Assembly (NCBI GenBank): GCA_947631185.1
Contig: CANRKJ010000002.1
Coordinates: forward strand, 1-64,000
Source: an uncultured Clostridia bacterium
Lineage (GTDB): Bacteria > Bacillota > Clostridia > TANB77 > CAG-508
Reading direction: 5' to 3'
DNA length: 64,000 bases
Within the stretch, counting starts at the first letter, position 1, and every line of letters starts with the position of its first letter. The position numbers and the translations under genes are program-made. The notes beneath the pieces were generated by a model. The model had not been told where the DNA came from. It did no database searches and saw only the letters and a list, made by a program, of their open reading frames with translations. Positions 30,813 to 39,044 of this stretch are shown here, in pieces.

Positions 30813-31082
30813 GATGTATATGAATGCGTCTCTTTTTTATTTCGTAAAGTAGAGGGAATCGAAAAGCTGAGCAATTGAGCGTTGCCAGTGGCAGATGAAG
30901 CGATATTGCGAAGGCTAAGAAACTTTTGATAAAAAGCAAAAAGCTTTTTATCAATTAGTTGAGTGCTGTTTTAAGGAGCCAGTTTTGGCGTTGTAGCAAC
31001 AACGCTGAAACTGAGCTAAAAAAACAGTCCAGTGGACTGTTTTTCTTGCATGGCCTCTGGCGAATTCCCTCTACCCGCTCCA
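30805..31082 (+). other. tRNA-flanking segment with direct and inverted tRNA pieces
   Basis: No gene. The stretch starts with a terminator hairpin (AAGAGA/TCTCTT, 30809-30839). At 30849-30861 it carries GTAGAGGGAATCG, the inverse of the tRNA T arm and acceptor (30784-30796). It ends with a direct 19-bp copy of the tRNA 3' end (31064-31082). Hairpins AAAAAGC/GCTTTTT and ACAGTCC/GGACTGT lie inside. It is less AT-rich than its surroundings. It could be a remnant of an earlier, smaller insertion. Confidence 0.5.
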
Positions 31083-31177
31083 CAAAAGGCGTTTTAGCCT
31101 TTATTTTTTTGTTTTGATGTATCCATGTAAACTGCTAAAAATGAGAGCGACAGATAAAAACGCTTTAAAACGAAAAA

Positions 31178-31228
31178 TTGTCAACAAAATTGTCAACAAC
31201 AAAAAACGTGTTGACAATTTGTTGACAA
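31178..31228. repeat. Integrase arm-type sites, left end
   Basis: Four TTGTCAAC units, two direct (31178, 31190) and two inverted (31210, 31221), form an imperfect palindrome. Related sequences occur at the other end (38686-38708). The remainder of 31083-31424 shows no gene. Confidence 0.6.
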
Positions 31229-31424
31229 AATGCCCATATATTTTTACAGTATTAAGAGATACAAAGGTCAGTATTTTTAATACTTTACATAAATAAGTTT
31301 AAAAGTGGAGATTTAGTGGTGAATTTTCAAAAAAAGCTTTAATATTAATCTATTAAAGTGTTGATATATAAATAAAAAGTGACATAGGGAAAAGCAGTAT
31401 TCAAAAAAGAATACTGCTTAAATA

Positions 31425-32636
31425 TTATCTTACTAAATCATTATTATCTAATAATTCGTAATTTGTTGTATTTAATTTTCTTGCTTTATTTAATATATCA
31501 TTATTTAAATAATATTCATGTAGCTTTTCCATTTCTTTTTCTTTGTATTTATTCAAAACAGATGTATAGGTATTTAATGTTATATTTATGTCAGTATGAC
31601 CAAGTAATCTTTGAAGAGCAACAGCTCTCATACCAGATTCAATACAACGAGTACCATAAGTGTGTCTTAAAGTGTGTATAGAAACAGGATGTGTAATATT
31701 AACTTTTTTAGCAATACTTTTTAGTTGATTGTTAATAGTAGAGTGTAAAACTAGTTTTTGATTTGGTGTTAAAAATAACATGTTGTCTTTATTGTTTTTA
31801 GAAATTTCTAATTGTTCCATTATATAAGGTAATATAAAATCAGGTATTGGTAAATCTCTTTGCCCAGCAAAAGTTTTTGTTGTTTTTCCTACACATACTT
31901 TATCGTTTTTATCAGTTGTTAATGTTCTTCGTACTTGTAGTATTTTTTTATTTAAATCAAAATCACTAGATTGTAAATCAAGAGTTTCGCCAACACGAAG
32001 TCCCATATATAGTTGAATTAGAAATACATTTCTGTAAGGTACATCTTGAACATCAACATTTAGTAAATAATCAGTTAGTCTTTGTTGTTCATCAACTTCT
32101 AAAGCATTACAAATTTTATCTTCTTTTTTGCTTTTAGGTTTTATTGTTTCATACATAGGGTTTTCATGTATATAACCTTTATTTAGAGCATATTCAAAAG
32201 CACTTTTAAATTGAAAATAACTTTTTTGAATTGATGAATTACTGTAATTTTCAGTTAATGAATTAAAATAATTTTGTAATTCATCTGTTGTTATTTCATT
32301 TATGTTTTTATTTGCTAAATATGTCTTTTCGATAGTCCTTATAGTGTTCATACTTCTTGCATAAGCTCTATCGGTTATTAAATTAGAATCAACTTTTTTC
32401 TGCAATAACATTTTTATAAGTTTAATTAAAGGTATTCCATTGTTTTGAATAAATATAGAACTATTTTTTTGCAAGTTTATATCTTTTAAAAATTCCTTTG
32501 CTGATTCTTCAGTTGGAAATGATTTTCTTATTCTTTTGGGTTTACCAGTATTTAAATCCTGTATAATATAAGAAGCTATCCAGTTTTTTCTATCTTTATT
32601 ATAAAAAACACTGCCTTGAGCTTGTTTATTTGCCAT
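31425..32636 (-). CDS. int: Tyrosine recombinase (integrase)
   Basis: 403 residues, Tn916/phage type. N-terminal AP2-like arm-binding domain (GSVFYNKDRKNWIASYI), SAM-like core-binding domain (about 60-170), and catalytic domain with Arg in LYMGLRVGETLDL, HTLRHTYGTRC (HxxR), LGHTDI and Tyr in LNTYTSV. ATG 32636 is preferred (GGAGGTGT upstream on the minus strand) to an upstream in-frame start at 32702 that overlaps the excisionase. Catalyses integration at the tRNA-Gly 3' end and, with the excisionase, excision. Confidence 0.93.
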   Translation of the reverse strand: MANKQAQGSVFYNKDRKNWIASYIIQDLNTGKPKRIRKSFPTEESAKEFLKDINLQKNSSIFIQNNGIPLIKLIKMLLQKKVDSNLITDRAYARSMNTIRTIEKTYLANKNINEITTDELQNYFNSLTENYSNSSIQKSYFQFKSAFEYALNKGYIHENPMYETIKPKSKKEDKICNALEVDEQQRLTDYLLNVDVQDVPYRNVFLIQLYMGLRVGETLDLQSSDFDLNKKILQVRRTLTTDKNDKVCVGKTTKTFAGQRDLPIPDFILPYIMEQLEISKNNKDNMLFLTPNQKLVLHSTINNQLKSIAKKVNITHPVSIHTLRHTYGTRCIESGMRAVALQRLLGHTDINITLNTYTSVLNKYKEKEMEKLHEYYLNNDILNKARKLNTTNYELLDNNDLVR

Positions 32637-32647
32637 AAACACACCTC

Positions 32648-32908
32648 CTAAACTCGTCTTTGCATTTTCCAGATAGTATAAGCAATAAGTGTTATATGCC
32701 AAGATTGACCTATATTTACAGAAGGAAAATCATTTCTTTTAAAAATTTTATAACTAGCATTTTTACCTATATTCAAATCTTTTGCAACATCTTTTACTGT
32801 TAAAATAGTAAATGGATTTTCTAATTTATCTATTGCAATTTTTGCAAGCATTTCTTCAAATGATAGTTTTTCTTTTGTATCAATTATATTATTATCTAGT
32901 TCGTTCAT
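32648..32908 (-). CDS. xis: Excisionase-like helix-turn-helix protein
   Basis: 86 residues. The C-terminal half, LTVKDVAKDLNIGKNASYKIFKRNDFPSVNIGQSWHI, is an excisionase/MerR-type winged HTH. It sits directly upstream of int in the same orientation, with its start overlapping the relaxase stop. Likely directs excision and represses or activates int. Confidence 0.8.
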   Translation of the reverse strand: MNELDNNIIDTKEKLSFEEMLAKIAIDKLENPFTILTVKDVAKDLNIGKNASYKIFKRNDFPSVNIGQSWHITLIAYTIWKMQRRV

Positions 32909-33875
32909 TATCTCTAATTCCTTTCAAATAATCTTTTACAAGTTTTCGTAATCTTTCCTTTGGAAAATCGAATAGTAAACTGGTATATTCAAAAGCCTTG
33001 TCTAAATAATATTTAAGATAATTGATATATTTATGTAAGTGTAAATTTTCTTTGTTTAATTCTTCATAATTTTGTTGTAGTTGTTCTAAATTTTCCAAAG
33101 TTTTATCGCTTGTAACTTTTATTTTTGTATATTGTTTGGTTAGAGTGTTACATTTCTTTATTATTCTTCTATAATCTTCTCTTAATAAATCTATATTATT
33201 TGTGTTAAGTTCTTGCTCAATATTAAGCGATTTTATCTCAAATTCTTGTACTTCGTGATTAGTTATTGCTTTTAATTCTTTAATAGGAATATGGGCATTT
33301 TCGCGCGTTTTACCTCTATCTAAATCAAAGCCAGCTTTAGTCATATATGAATAAAAGCTATCTTGCAGTTGTTTGTAACTATTTTTGCCTTTCCAAAATT
33401 CTGTGCAAGATATTTTATCAATAGATTTATTAGTCTTTCTGTCTTTTGTATGAACAACTGGAATAAATACTAAATGTAAATGTGGAGTTTTCTCGTCCAA
33501 ATGTACTTTGCTTGATATGATATATTGCTCGCCTAAGTCTTTATATGAACATACAAATTTATGTGCTGTTTCAAAATATCGTTTTGTTTCAGCCTCTCCA
33601 ATTTCTTCAAAAAACTCTTTATCAGATGTGATTATATATTCGCATACAATATTACTTGTTTTTTTTAATTGCCCTTTTAAATGATATTGTATTTTTATTT
33701 CATTAAATCGTTTTGAGTAGGGAACATTACAAGATTTTATTGAGTAGTTTTTCATAGAGTTATTTTTATTGATGTCTTTATTGGAGTAATTTGTATTTTT
33801 CCTTTCATTATGCCTAAAGATTACATTTAAGTTGTTCATTGTATATTTTGCATTTCTTATTATTGCATAACTCAT
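32892..33875 (-). CDS. mobV: MobV-family relaxase (Pre/Mob)
   Basis: 327 residues. SYAIIRNAKYTMNNLNVIFRHNER is the MobV motif I, KVHLDEKTPHLHLVFIPV the three-histidine metal motif III (about 135-150), and a coiled-coil tail follows (about 220-310). Nicks oriT and pilots single-strand transfer with a helper conjugation machine. No type IV secretion genes are present, so the element is mobilizable rather than self-transmissible. ATG 33875 follows AAAGGA; an in-frame GTG at 33893 overlaps that site. Confidence 0.9.
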   Translation of the reverse strand: MSYAIIRNAKYTMNNLNVIFRHNERKNTNYSNKDINKNNSMKNYSIKSCNVPYSKRFNEIKIQYHLKGQLKKTSNIVCEYIITSDKEFFEEIGEAETKRYFETAHKFVCSYKDLGEQYIISSKVHLDEKTPHLHLVFIPVVHTKDRKTNKSIDKISCTEFWKGKNSYKQLQDSFYSYMTKAGFDLDRGKTRENAHIPIKELKAITNHEVQEFEIKSLNIEQELNTNNIDLLREDYRRIIKKCNTLTKQYTKIKVTSDKTLENLEQLQQNYEELNKENLHLHKYINYLKYYLDKAFEYTSLLFDFPKERLRKLVKDYLKGIRDNERTR

Positions 33876-34149
33876 ATATCTTTTTCCTTTCACAAGAATA
33901 TTTAATTGTAAAAGTGCACTTTTTAAGTAAGACTACGAAGTATTGCTAAAATTCTAGCTTTATCTTTTGGCTTAAATTACATAAGCAATTTTTTTGCTAT
34001 AACATACTAGAGGACTTTTGATGTTAGAAAAATTGTCTAGCCAATTTTTCTTTTAAGTATCTTTTTGTAAGCTATCTAATAATTACGCGTATATTATTAA
34101 ATAAGTTACATATCTTTTGTATTTTCTTATAAGAAATCTATATAAATTT

Positions 34150-34365
34150 GAATTGTTTGCGTCTTACAATACAAGAATAGCATTTTTATGTAAACAATGC
34201 AAAAATGGCAAATGTGCGTCCTACGCAACAAAGTGTGCACCACACGCACATTTTTAGGTAAAAAACACCATTTTTGAGCCTATTTTTATGAAAAATTATT
34301 CAAAAATCGATAAAAAATGCGAAAAAGCACAAAATTGTGCGTCTGACGCAACATCTGACTGAAAG
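34150..34365. other. oriT/origin-like region with repeated TGTGCGTC-ACGCAACA hairpins
   Basis: Within the 33894-34514 gap upstream of the relaxase. TGTGCGT (34213-34219) pairs with ACGCACA (34244-34250). A second related hairpin TGCGT-CTG-ACGCA lies at 34338-34350. Both are followed by ACA and share the core GTGCGTC(N2)ACGCAACA. A third GTTTGCGTC is at 34156. Repeated hairpins next to a MobV gene suggest an oriT, but no known nic site was recognised. Confidence 0.4.
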
Positions 34366-34514
34366 TATTGAAATATCAAGGAAAAGTTGATGTAAAAAAA
34401 TAAAATTTTTTGAATTTATATATAATAAATTGAAAATATTATAGTATTTTGATATTATAATAATATCAAAAAGAAATTAAATTATAAAAAGTAAGTAGAA
34501 AGAGGAAGATAAAA

Positions 34515-35075
34515 ATGAAAGAAAATGTATTAGTAGATATTATACCTATTATTCAAATATTAGTTACAATAATTGTTGCATTTATTACTGCAATTTTAAC
34601 TAATTATAATGAAAGAAAAAAACAAACAACAGTATTTTTTAAGCAAGAAGGAATAAAAATACAGCAAGAGATGTTAGACTTTTGGTGTTCTATATTGTTT
34701 AATGATTATGAAAATACTATGAAAAAATATATACGAGATAATTCAGAGAGAATAATGTCAGTTAATAATTTAGTAAAAATAGATGAAATTACAGATACAA
34801 TGGCGATAAAGATAATACATAAAGACAGTTATATGTATTCTTCAAAAGCTACTTTAAAATATATAGGAAAATATATGCAAGAAGTATATAAAGATAGAGA
34901 CAAACCTAGAAAAATGGAGCAAATGTTTTTAGTAAGTAAGATTATTGTAAATATGAAAAATGATTTTACTGGAGAAAAAACATCTGTTATAAACTTACTA
35001 CAAATTAAGATAAATGATTTAGACATTAAGAAAAAAATAAAAATATATGGATATGAATTAAAACATCTATTATAA
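34515..35075 (+). CDS. Membrane-anchored protein of unknown function, element cargo
   Basis: 186 residues. One N-terminal membrane helix (about 8-30, IIPIIQILVTIIVAFITAIL), then a Lys-rich cytoplasmic domain without recognised motifs. It precedes the restriction-modification genes with a gap of about 100 nt. Start follows AAGAGGAAG. Family not recognised. Confidence 0.65.
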   Translation: MKENVLVDIIPIIQILVTIIVAFITAILTNYNERKKQTTVFFKQEGIKIQQEMLDFWCSILFNDYENTMKKYIRDNSERIMSVNNLVKIDEITDTMAIKIIHKDSYMYSSKATLKYIGKYMQEVYKDRDKPRKMEQMFLVSKIIVNMKNDFTGEKTSVINLLQIKINDLDIKKKIKIYGYELKHLL

Positions 35076-35144
35076 AATGAATAATATTGTATAAATTTTT
35101 GTAAATTAGTGGAAAAAATGTGAAATATGTAATATAATGCAAAG

Positions 35145-35162
35145 CAGAGTATTAACACTCTG
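35145..35162. repeat. Inverted repeat upstream of the restriction gene
   Basis: CAGAGT-attaac-ACTCTG. Its reverse complement matches 35703-35721 almost exactly, so the restriction gene is bracketed by a pair of related hairpins. Confidence 0.55.
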
Positions 35163-35173
35163 ATGGTAAAAAT

Positions 35174-35698
35174 ATGAACGATGAATATTTAATTAGAATT
35201 GATGAGCCAAGAATTCAACAAACTTGTGATGCATACTTCAAATGGAAAGATTTGAATACATATGTAAAAAGTTTAGTATCAAGAGGAATCAATATGCCAG
35301 ATGCAATTAGTGAGCCTATGGGTTGTTATTGCTTAAACTTACTTTGGAATAAAAGTACTGGTGGAGATGCTAAATCAGCAGACGGTAGGAAAATTGAATT
35401 TAAAGCTACAAGTAATTATGAATATGATTTAAGTAGTTTTGGACCAAGATGCGAATTTGATGATTTAGTATTTTTAAGATTTGATTTAGATTTGAATATA
35501 CTATATGTTTATGATACAGGAGTTAATTCAGATGAATTAAAGAAATTACCTGTTTCAAAAGTTGCAACAGTGGAAGATTATCAAAAAGTAGGAAAAAGAC
35601 CACATATAAGAATAATTGAAGCAATTATTAACGAAAAGAAACTAGAGCCAACTGTAGTATTTGATATACGCAGAGGGAAAATAGTTGAGAAACAATGA
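35174..35698 (+). CDS. Type II restriction endonuclease, Bsp6I-like
   Basis: 174 residues directly upstream of a C5 cytosine methyltransferase. GGDAKSADGRKIEFKATSN (about 60-78) contains D-x(n)-E-x-K (IEFKA), a PD-(D/E)XK nuclease core. The overall pattern resembles the Bsp6I (GCNGC) family, from memory and not by search. No strong Shine-Dalgarno site is seen before ATG 35174 (GATGGTAAAAAT), which would keep expression low. Recognition sequence is inferred only. Confidence 0.7.
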   Translation: MNDEYLIRIDEPRIQQTCDAYFKWKDLNTYVKSLVSRGINMPDAISEPMGCYCLNLLWNKSTGGDAKSADGRKIEFKATSNYEYDLSSFGPRCEFDDLVFLRFDLDLNILYVYDTGVNSDELKKLPVSKVATVEDYQKVGKRPHIRIIEAIINEKKLEPTVVFDIRRGKIVEKQ

Positions 35699-35702
35699 AA
35701 GG

Positions 35703-35721
35703 CAGAGTGTTAAATACTCTG
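35703..35721. terminator. Hairpin after the restriction gene
   Basis: CAGAGT-gttaaat-ACTCTG, the inverted relative of 35145-35162. No T run, so it may serve as an operator or RNA processing site instead of a terminator. Confidence 0.45.
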
Positions 35722-35738
35722 CATATATACATTAAAAA

Positions 35739-35752
35739 TGCGGCGCGCCGCA
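35739..35752. promoter_or_regulatory. 14-bp GC-only-core palindrome before the methyltransferase
   Basis: TGCGGCGCGCCGCA is a perfect palindrome in otherwise very AT-rich DNA, 23 nt before the methyltransferase start. It contains two GCNGC sites (35740-35744 and 35747-35751), which would be targets of a Bsp6I-type enzyme. A methylation-sensitive or methyltransferase-bound autoregulatory site is a reasonable inference. Confidence 0.5.
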
Positions 35753-35774
35753 ATACTAAAGGAGGAATTTATAA

Positions 35775-36737
35775 ATGTACAAAATTTGTAGCCTTTTTGC
35801 AGGTGTTGGAGGAATAGATTTAGGTTTTTTACAAACTAATGAGTGTGAGATTTCGTATGCTAATGAATTCGATAAATATGCAGTACAAACTTATGAAAAT
35901 AATTTTAATAATAAAGTTGATTGCAGAGATATACACGATGTTAAGTTAGAAGAAATACCAGACTTTGATATAATGGTTGGTGGTTTTCCTTGTACTTCTT
36001 TTTCAGTTGCAGGTTACAGAAAAGGTTTTGAAGATGATAGAACTGGTGATTTATTTTTTGAAATGGAAAGAATTTTTAAAGAGAGAAAACCTAGGGTAAT
36101 TTTTTTAGAAAATGTTAAAAATCTAGTAGGACACGATAATGGGAAAACTTTTAGAACAATAATTGAGTGTCTGGAAAAAGCAGGTTATAAAGACAAAATA
36201 AGATATCAAGTTTTAAATGCTTGTGAATATGGTAATATTCCTCAAAATCGTGAAAGAATTTATATTGTTGCTTTTAGAGATAAAAAAGATTATGATAATT
36301 TCCAAATGCCATTACCTATTGAATTAAACAATACAATAAAAAAAATATTTAATTTTGATAATAAAGTTGATGATAAATATTATTACACAGAAGGTAAATA
36401 TAAAGGCAATATGTACAAATTATTAACTGACGAGATGAACGATGATAATACAGTTTATCAATGGCGCAGAAAGTATGTTAGAAAAAATCAAAGCAATTTA
36501 GTACCTACCCTAACAGCTAATATGGGAGAAGGTGGACACAATGTTCCTTTAATAAAAACTGATTTTGGAATTAGAAAACTTACGCCAATAGAGTGTTTTT
36601 ATGCACAAGGTTACCCAAAAGATTATAAATTACCAGATAATATGAGCGATGCGAAATTATATAAGCAAGCTGGAAACAGCGTTGTAGTTCCTGTTATAAA
36701 TAGAATTGCAGAAAACATTATTAAAGCTTTGCAATAA
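35775..36737 (+). CDS. dcm: DNA (cytosine-5)-methyltransferase
   Basis: 320 residues with the C5-methyltransferase motif order: I (SLFAGVGGIDLGF, about 5), IV (GGFPCTSFSVAG with catalytic Cys, about 74), VI (ENVKNLVG), VIII (NIPQNRERIYI), a target recognition region (about 190-260) and motifs IX/X (RKLTPIECFYAQGYP, QAGNSVVVPV). Protects host DNA from the upstream nuclease. Strong ribosome binding site AAAGGAGGAATT. Confidence 0.95.
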   Translation: MYKICSLFAGVGGIDLGFLQTNECEISYANEFDKYAVQTYENNFNNKVDCRDIHDVKLEEIPDFDIMVGGFPCTSFSVAGYRKGFEDDRTGDLFFEMERIFKERKPRVIFLENVKNLVGHDNGKTFRTIIECLEKAGYKDKIRYQVLNACEYGNIPQNRERIYIVAFRDKKDYDNFQMPLPIELNNTIKKIFNFDNKVDDKYYYTEGKYKGNMYKLLTDEMNDDNTVYQWRRKYVRKNQSNLVPTLTANMGEGGHNVPLIKTDFGIRKLTPIECFYAQGYPKDYKLPDNMSDAKLYKQAGNSVVVPVINRIAENIIKALQ

Positions 36738-36748
36738 AAGGAGAAAAT

Positions 36749-38665
36749 ATGAATTATTGTGAGTTATATAATAGAAATTATAATAAAAATGTTAAAAACT
36801 TTATAGCAATTGTTCACAATATAAAGTGTCAATCGCTTTCTTGTGAAAAGTTTAATATTTTTTCAGTTAGACAAATTATAGATGAGTTAATTTTGGAATG
36901 TAGTAGTAATAAATTGAAAATTAAACGAAATATAACATTTTTTAATGAACTAATAAAAAATGTTAAAGAAAAGTTATATTTAATAAATAAAAAACAAAAT
37001 GGAGATATAAATTTATTATTAGGAAAATTGAATGAGAAAAATCCAAATTCAGATTTAGTTTTAACAATATGTATGCAATTAAAAAAAGAATTTTGTTTAA
37101 AAGAATATTTTAATTTTTTAGTAGATAATTTAAAATTTTATTTACAAGATGATGCAGAAAATTATTATGAAATTATAAAAGAACTTGTAGAACATATATT
37201 TATAGAATTAATGTATAATGGATATTCTTTAGATGAAGTTGCAAAAATAATATTAAGCCTATTTTCATTAGCTGAAAATACTGAAAAATCACAATTTCCT
37301 GTTACAGAGTTTCCTATTAATTTAATTAAAAATAATTACCCAAATGATGAATTATCTAAATATATAAATAATATGTCTGTTGATGAAAGAATAGAGTATA
37401 TAAAAAAAATGTATACCAATGAAAAAAACATATATTATGTTATAATATCAGTTTCAGGAATTGTAATAGATGAAAATAATTTAAAATGTAATAATGATAT
37501 ATTATTTTACAACCCTAATATTTCGGATCCATTAAATTTAACATTTAAAGACAATTTCAGAGATGATAAATTTAATAATATAGATTATACTAAAAATTGT
37601 AATGCTTGTATAACTGTTCTGGCACATAATGTGAATGATGCTTATAATCAAGGAATAAAGAAGCTTGGTAATTATATAAATATTTTAAAGATTATATCAA
37701 TGTTAGATAATTATAAAATATGTGAGAATAATTGTGTAATTTTAGATAAATCAAAAACTTTTATTCACGCATCATATTCTTCTTATAAAAATGAATATGA
37801 TAAAAGAAAATTTGAAAGAGAAATTAGAGCAATTAACGAAAAAGATTTCTTTTATGATAAGAAGGTTAAAGAATTAAGTAAGAAAATGGAAAATTTAATA
37901 TATGCTAGTGAAGATATACAAAATAAAACAGATATAGCATTACTTAATTCTATAAAAAAGTATTCAGATGCAATTGACAGTAGCAATGACCAAGAAGCTT
38001 TTTTGAAATATTGGTCAGCATTAGAAAGTTTATTTGACGAAAATTTAGGTTTAGACGAAAATAATAAAAAAATAGATAATGTACTTGAAGTAATATCTGC
38101 TTATTTAGTATATATTGTGAAATATGAACCTTTGCATAACTTATATAATGAGTTGAAAATTGCAACTATAAAACCGTTTATACCTTCTACATCTGAAATA
38201 ATAAAGCTACCTAAAACAATATTAGATAAACTAGGTTTGCTTAAAAATAGTAAAGTAAAAAATATTTCTTTAGATTTATTATTGAATTATAATGATAAAA
38301 TATCAAAAAAAATAAATGATTATTATTATAATTCTAAAATTGTAAATACAAAATTGTTATATACAGATACACAAGTTGCTTTTAGTACATTAAGCAAAAA
38401 TAAAGAAAAATATAAGAATAATATTATTATGATATATAGAATTAGAAATCAAATAATTCACGATGCTTATTGTAATGATATTCCAATAAAATTTTATTTA
38501 CCTTTATTAAAAAAAGTTGTAAATTGTTTTTTAAATACTGTTATAGATGAATATATAGAAAATAAAAATAAAACAATTAGTGAAATTATTTATACAATTT
38601 ATACAAAATCTATTTTATTAATAAATAATTCGAAGGAAAATACATTACAATCGTTATTGTATTAA
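36749..38665 (+). CDS. HEPN-domain protein, element cargo
   Basis: 638 residues, 12 nt after the methyltransferase and likely cotranscribed. The N-terminal part is all-alpha without recognised motifs. The C-terminal part has YWSALESLFDE (about 416) and RNQIIHDAYC (about 567-576). The last fits the HEPN RNase signature R-x4-H and the Apea-like HEPN layout. HEPN proteins near restriction systems often act in phage defence as RNases; function here is inferred. Confidence 0.65.
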   Translation: MNYCELYNRNYNKNVKNFIAIVHNIKCQSLSCEKFNIFSVRQIIDELILECSSNKLKIKRNITFFNELIKNVKEKLYLINKKQNGDINLLLGKLNEKNPNSDLVLTICMQLKKEFCLKEYFNFLVDNLKFYLQDDAENYYEIIKELVEHIFIELMYNGYSLDEVAKIILSLFSLAENTEKSQFPVTEFPINLIKNNYPNDELSKYINNMSVDERIEYIKKMYTNEKNIYYVIISVSGIVIDENNLKCNNDILFYNPNISDPLNLTFKDNFRDDKFNNIDYTKNCNACITVLAHNVNDAYNQGIKKLGNYINILKIISMLDNYKICENNCVILDKSKTFIHASYSSYKNEYDKRKFEREIRAINEKDFFYDKKVKELSKKMENLIYASEDIQNKTDIALLNSIKKYSDAIDSSNDQEAFLKYWSALESLFDENLGLDENNKKIDNVLEVISAYLVYIVKYEPLHNLYNELKIATIKPFIPSTSEIIKLPKTILDKLGLLKNSKVKNISLDLLLNYNDKISKKINDYYYNSKIVNTKLLYTDTQVAFSTLSKNKEKYKNNIIMIYRIRNQIIHDAYCNDIPIKFYLPLLKKVVNCFLNTVIDEYIENKNKTISEIIYTIYTKSILLINNSKENTLQSLLY

Positions 38666-38685
38666 AATTATATTTTATTTATTTT

Positions 38686-38708
38686 TTGTCAACAAACTTG
38701 TCAGCAAC
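38686..38708. repeat. Integrase arm-type sites, right end
   Basis: TTGTCAACAAAC and TTGTCAGCAAC in tandem, matching the four TTGTCAAC units at 31178-31228. Confidence 0.55.
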
Positions 38709-38769
38709 TTACATAAAAACACAAAGAAAACTAAATAAATAGCGAGTAACCAGAAACTTTACTTCTGGT

Positions 38770-38788
38770 TACCCGCTCCAAGCGAAGA
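38770..38788 (+). other. att-type core, right end of the element
   Basis: TACCCGCTCCAAGCGAAGA, identical to 30794-30812 spanning the tRNA 3' end. Confidence 0.7.
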
Positions 38789-38802
38789 CAAGTTAAGGAT
38801 TT

Positions 38803-38847
38803 AATAAACCATTAAGCTCAGCACAGCAGAATGGTTTATTTTTTTTA
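38803..38847 (+). terminator. Displaced terminator of the tRNA operon
   Basis: AATAAACCATT pairs with AATGGTTTATT (38830-38840) and is followed by eight T. It lies just past the right att core, where the original end of the tRNA-Gly operon would be. The rest of 38848-39044 has no gene. Confidence 0.75.
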
Positions 38848-39044
38848 TTTATGTAGTTGCGTCAATATAAATGATAAACAATTAGATGATTATATGAAAA
38901 ATTGAATTTTTCCTCCCTAGTCGAAAAATTCGCTTTATGGAACTAAGTCCCAATCCCTTTATAATTATTTAAAATAATATCTTTAAATGATAATATTTTT
39001 ATGATAAAATAACGTAGAATAATAAGATAAAGGAGATAGACAAC

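Larger units (their letters stand above)
31064..38788. mobile_element. Mobilizable integrative element in a tRNA-Gly gene
   Basis: About 7.7 kb bounded by copies of the tRNA 3' end: ATTCCCTCTACCCGCTCCA at 31064-31082 and TACCCGCTCCA at 38770-38780 (core extended to 38788 relative to the tRNA itself). Contents: tyrosine integrase, excisionase and MobV relaxase on the minus strand, an oriT-like region, then a cargo of four plus-strand genes including a type II restriction-modification pair. TTGTCAAC-type arm sites lie inside both ends. The original tRNA operon terminator is displaced to 38803. The left border could also be 30794 if 30805-31082 belongs to the same element. Confidence 0.75.
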
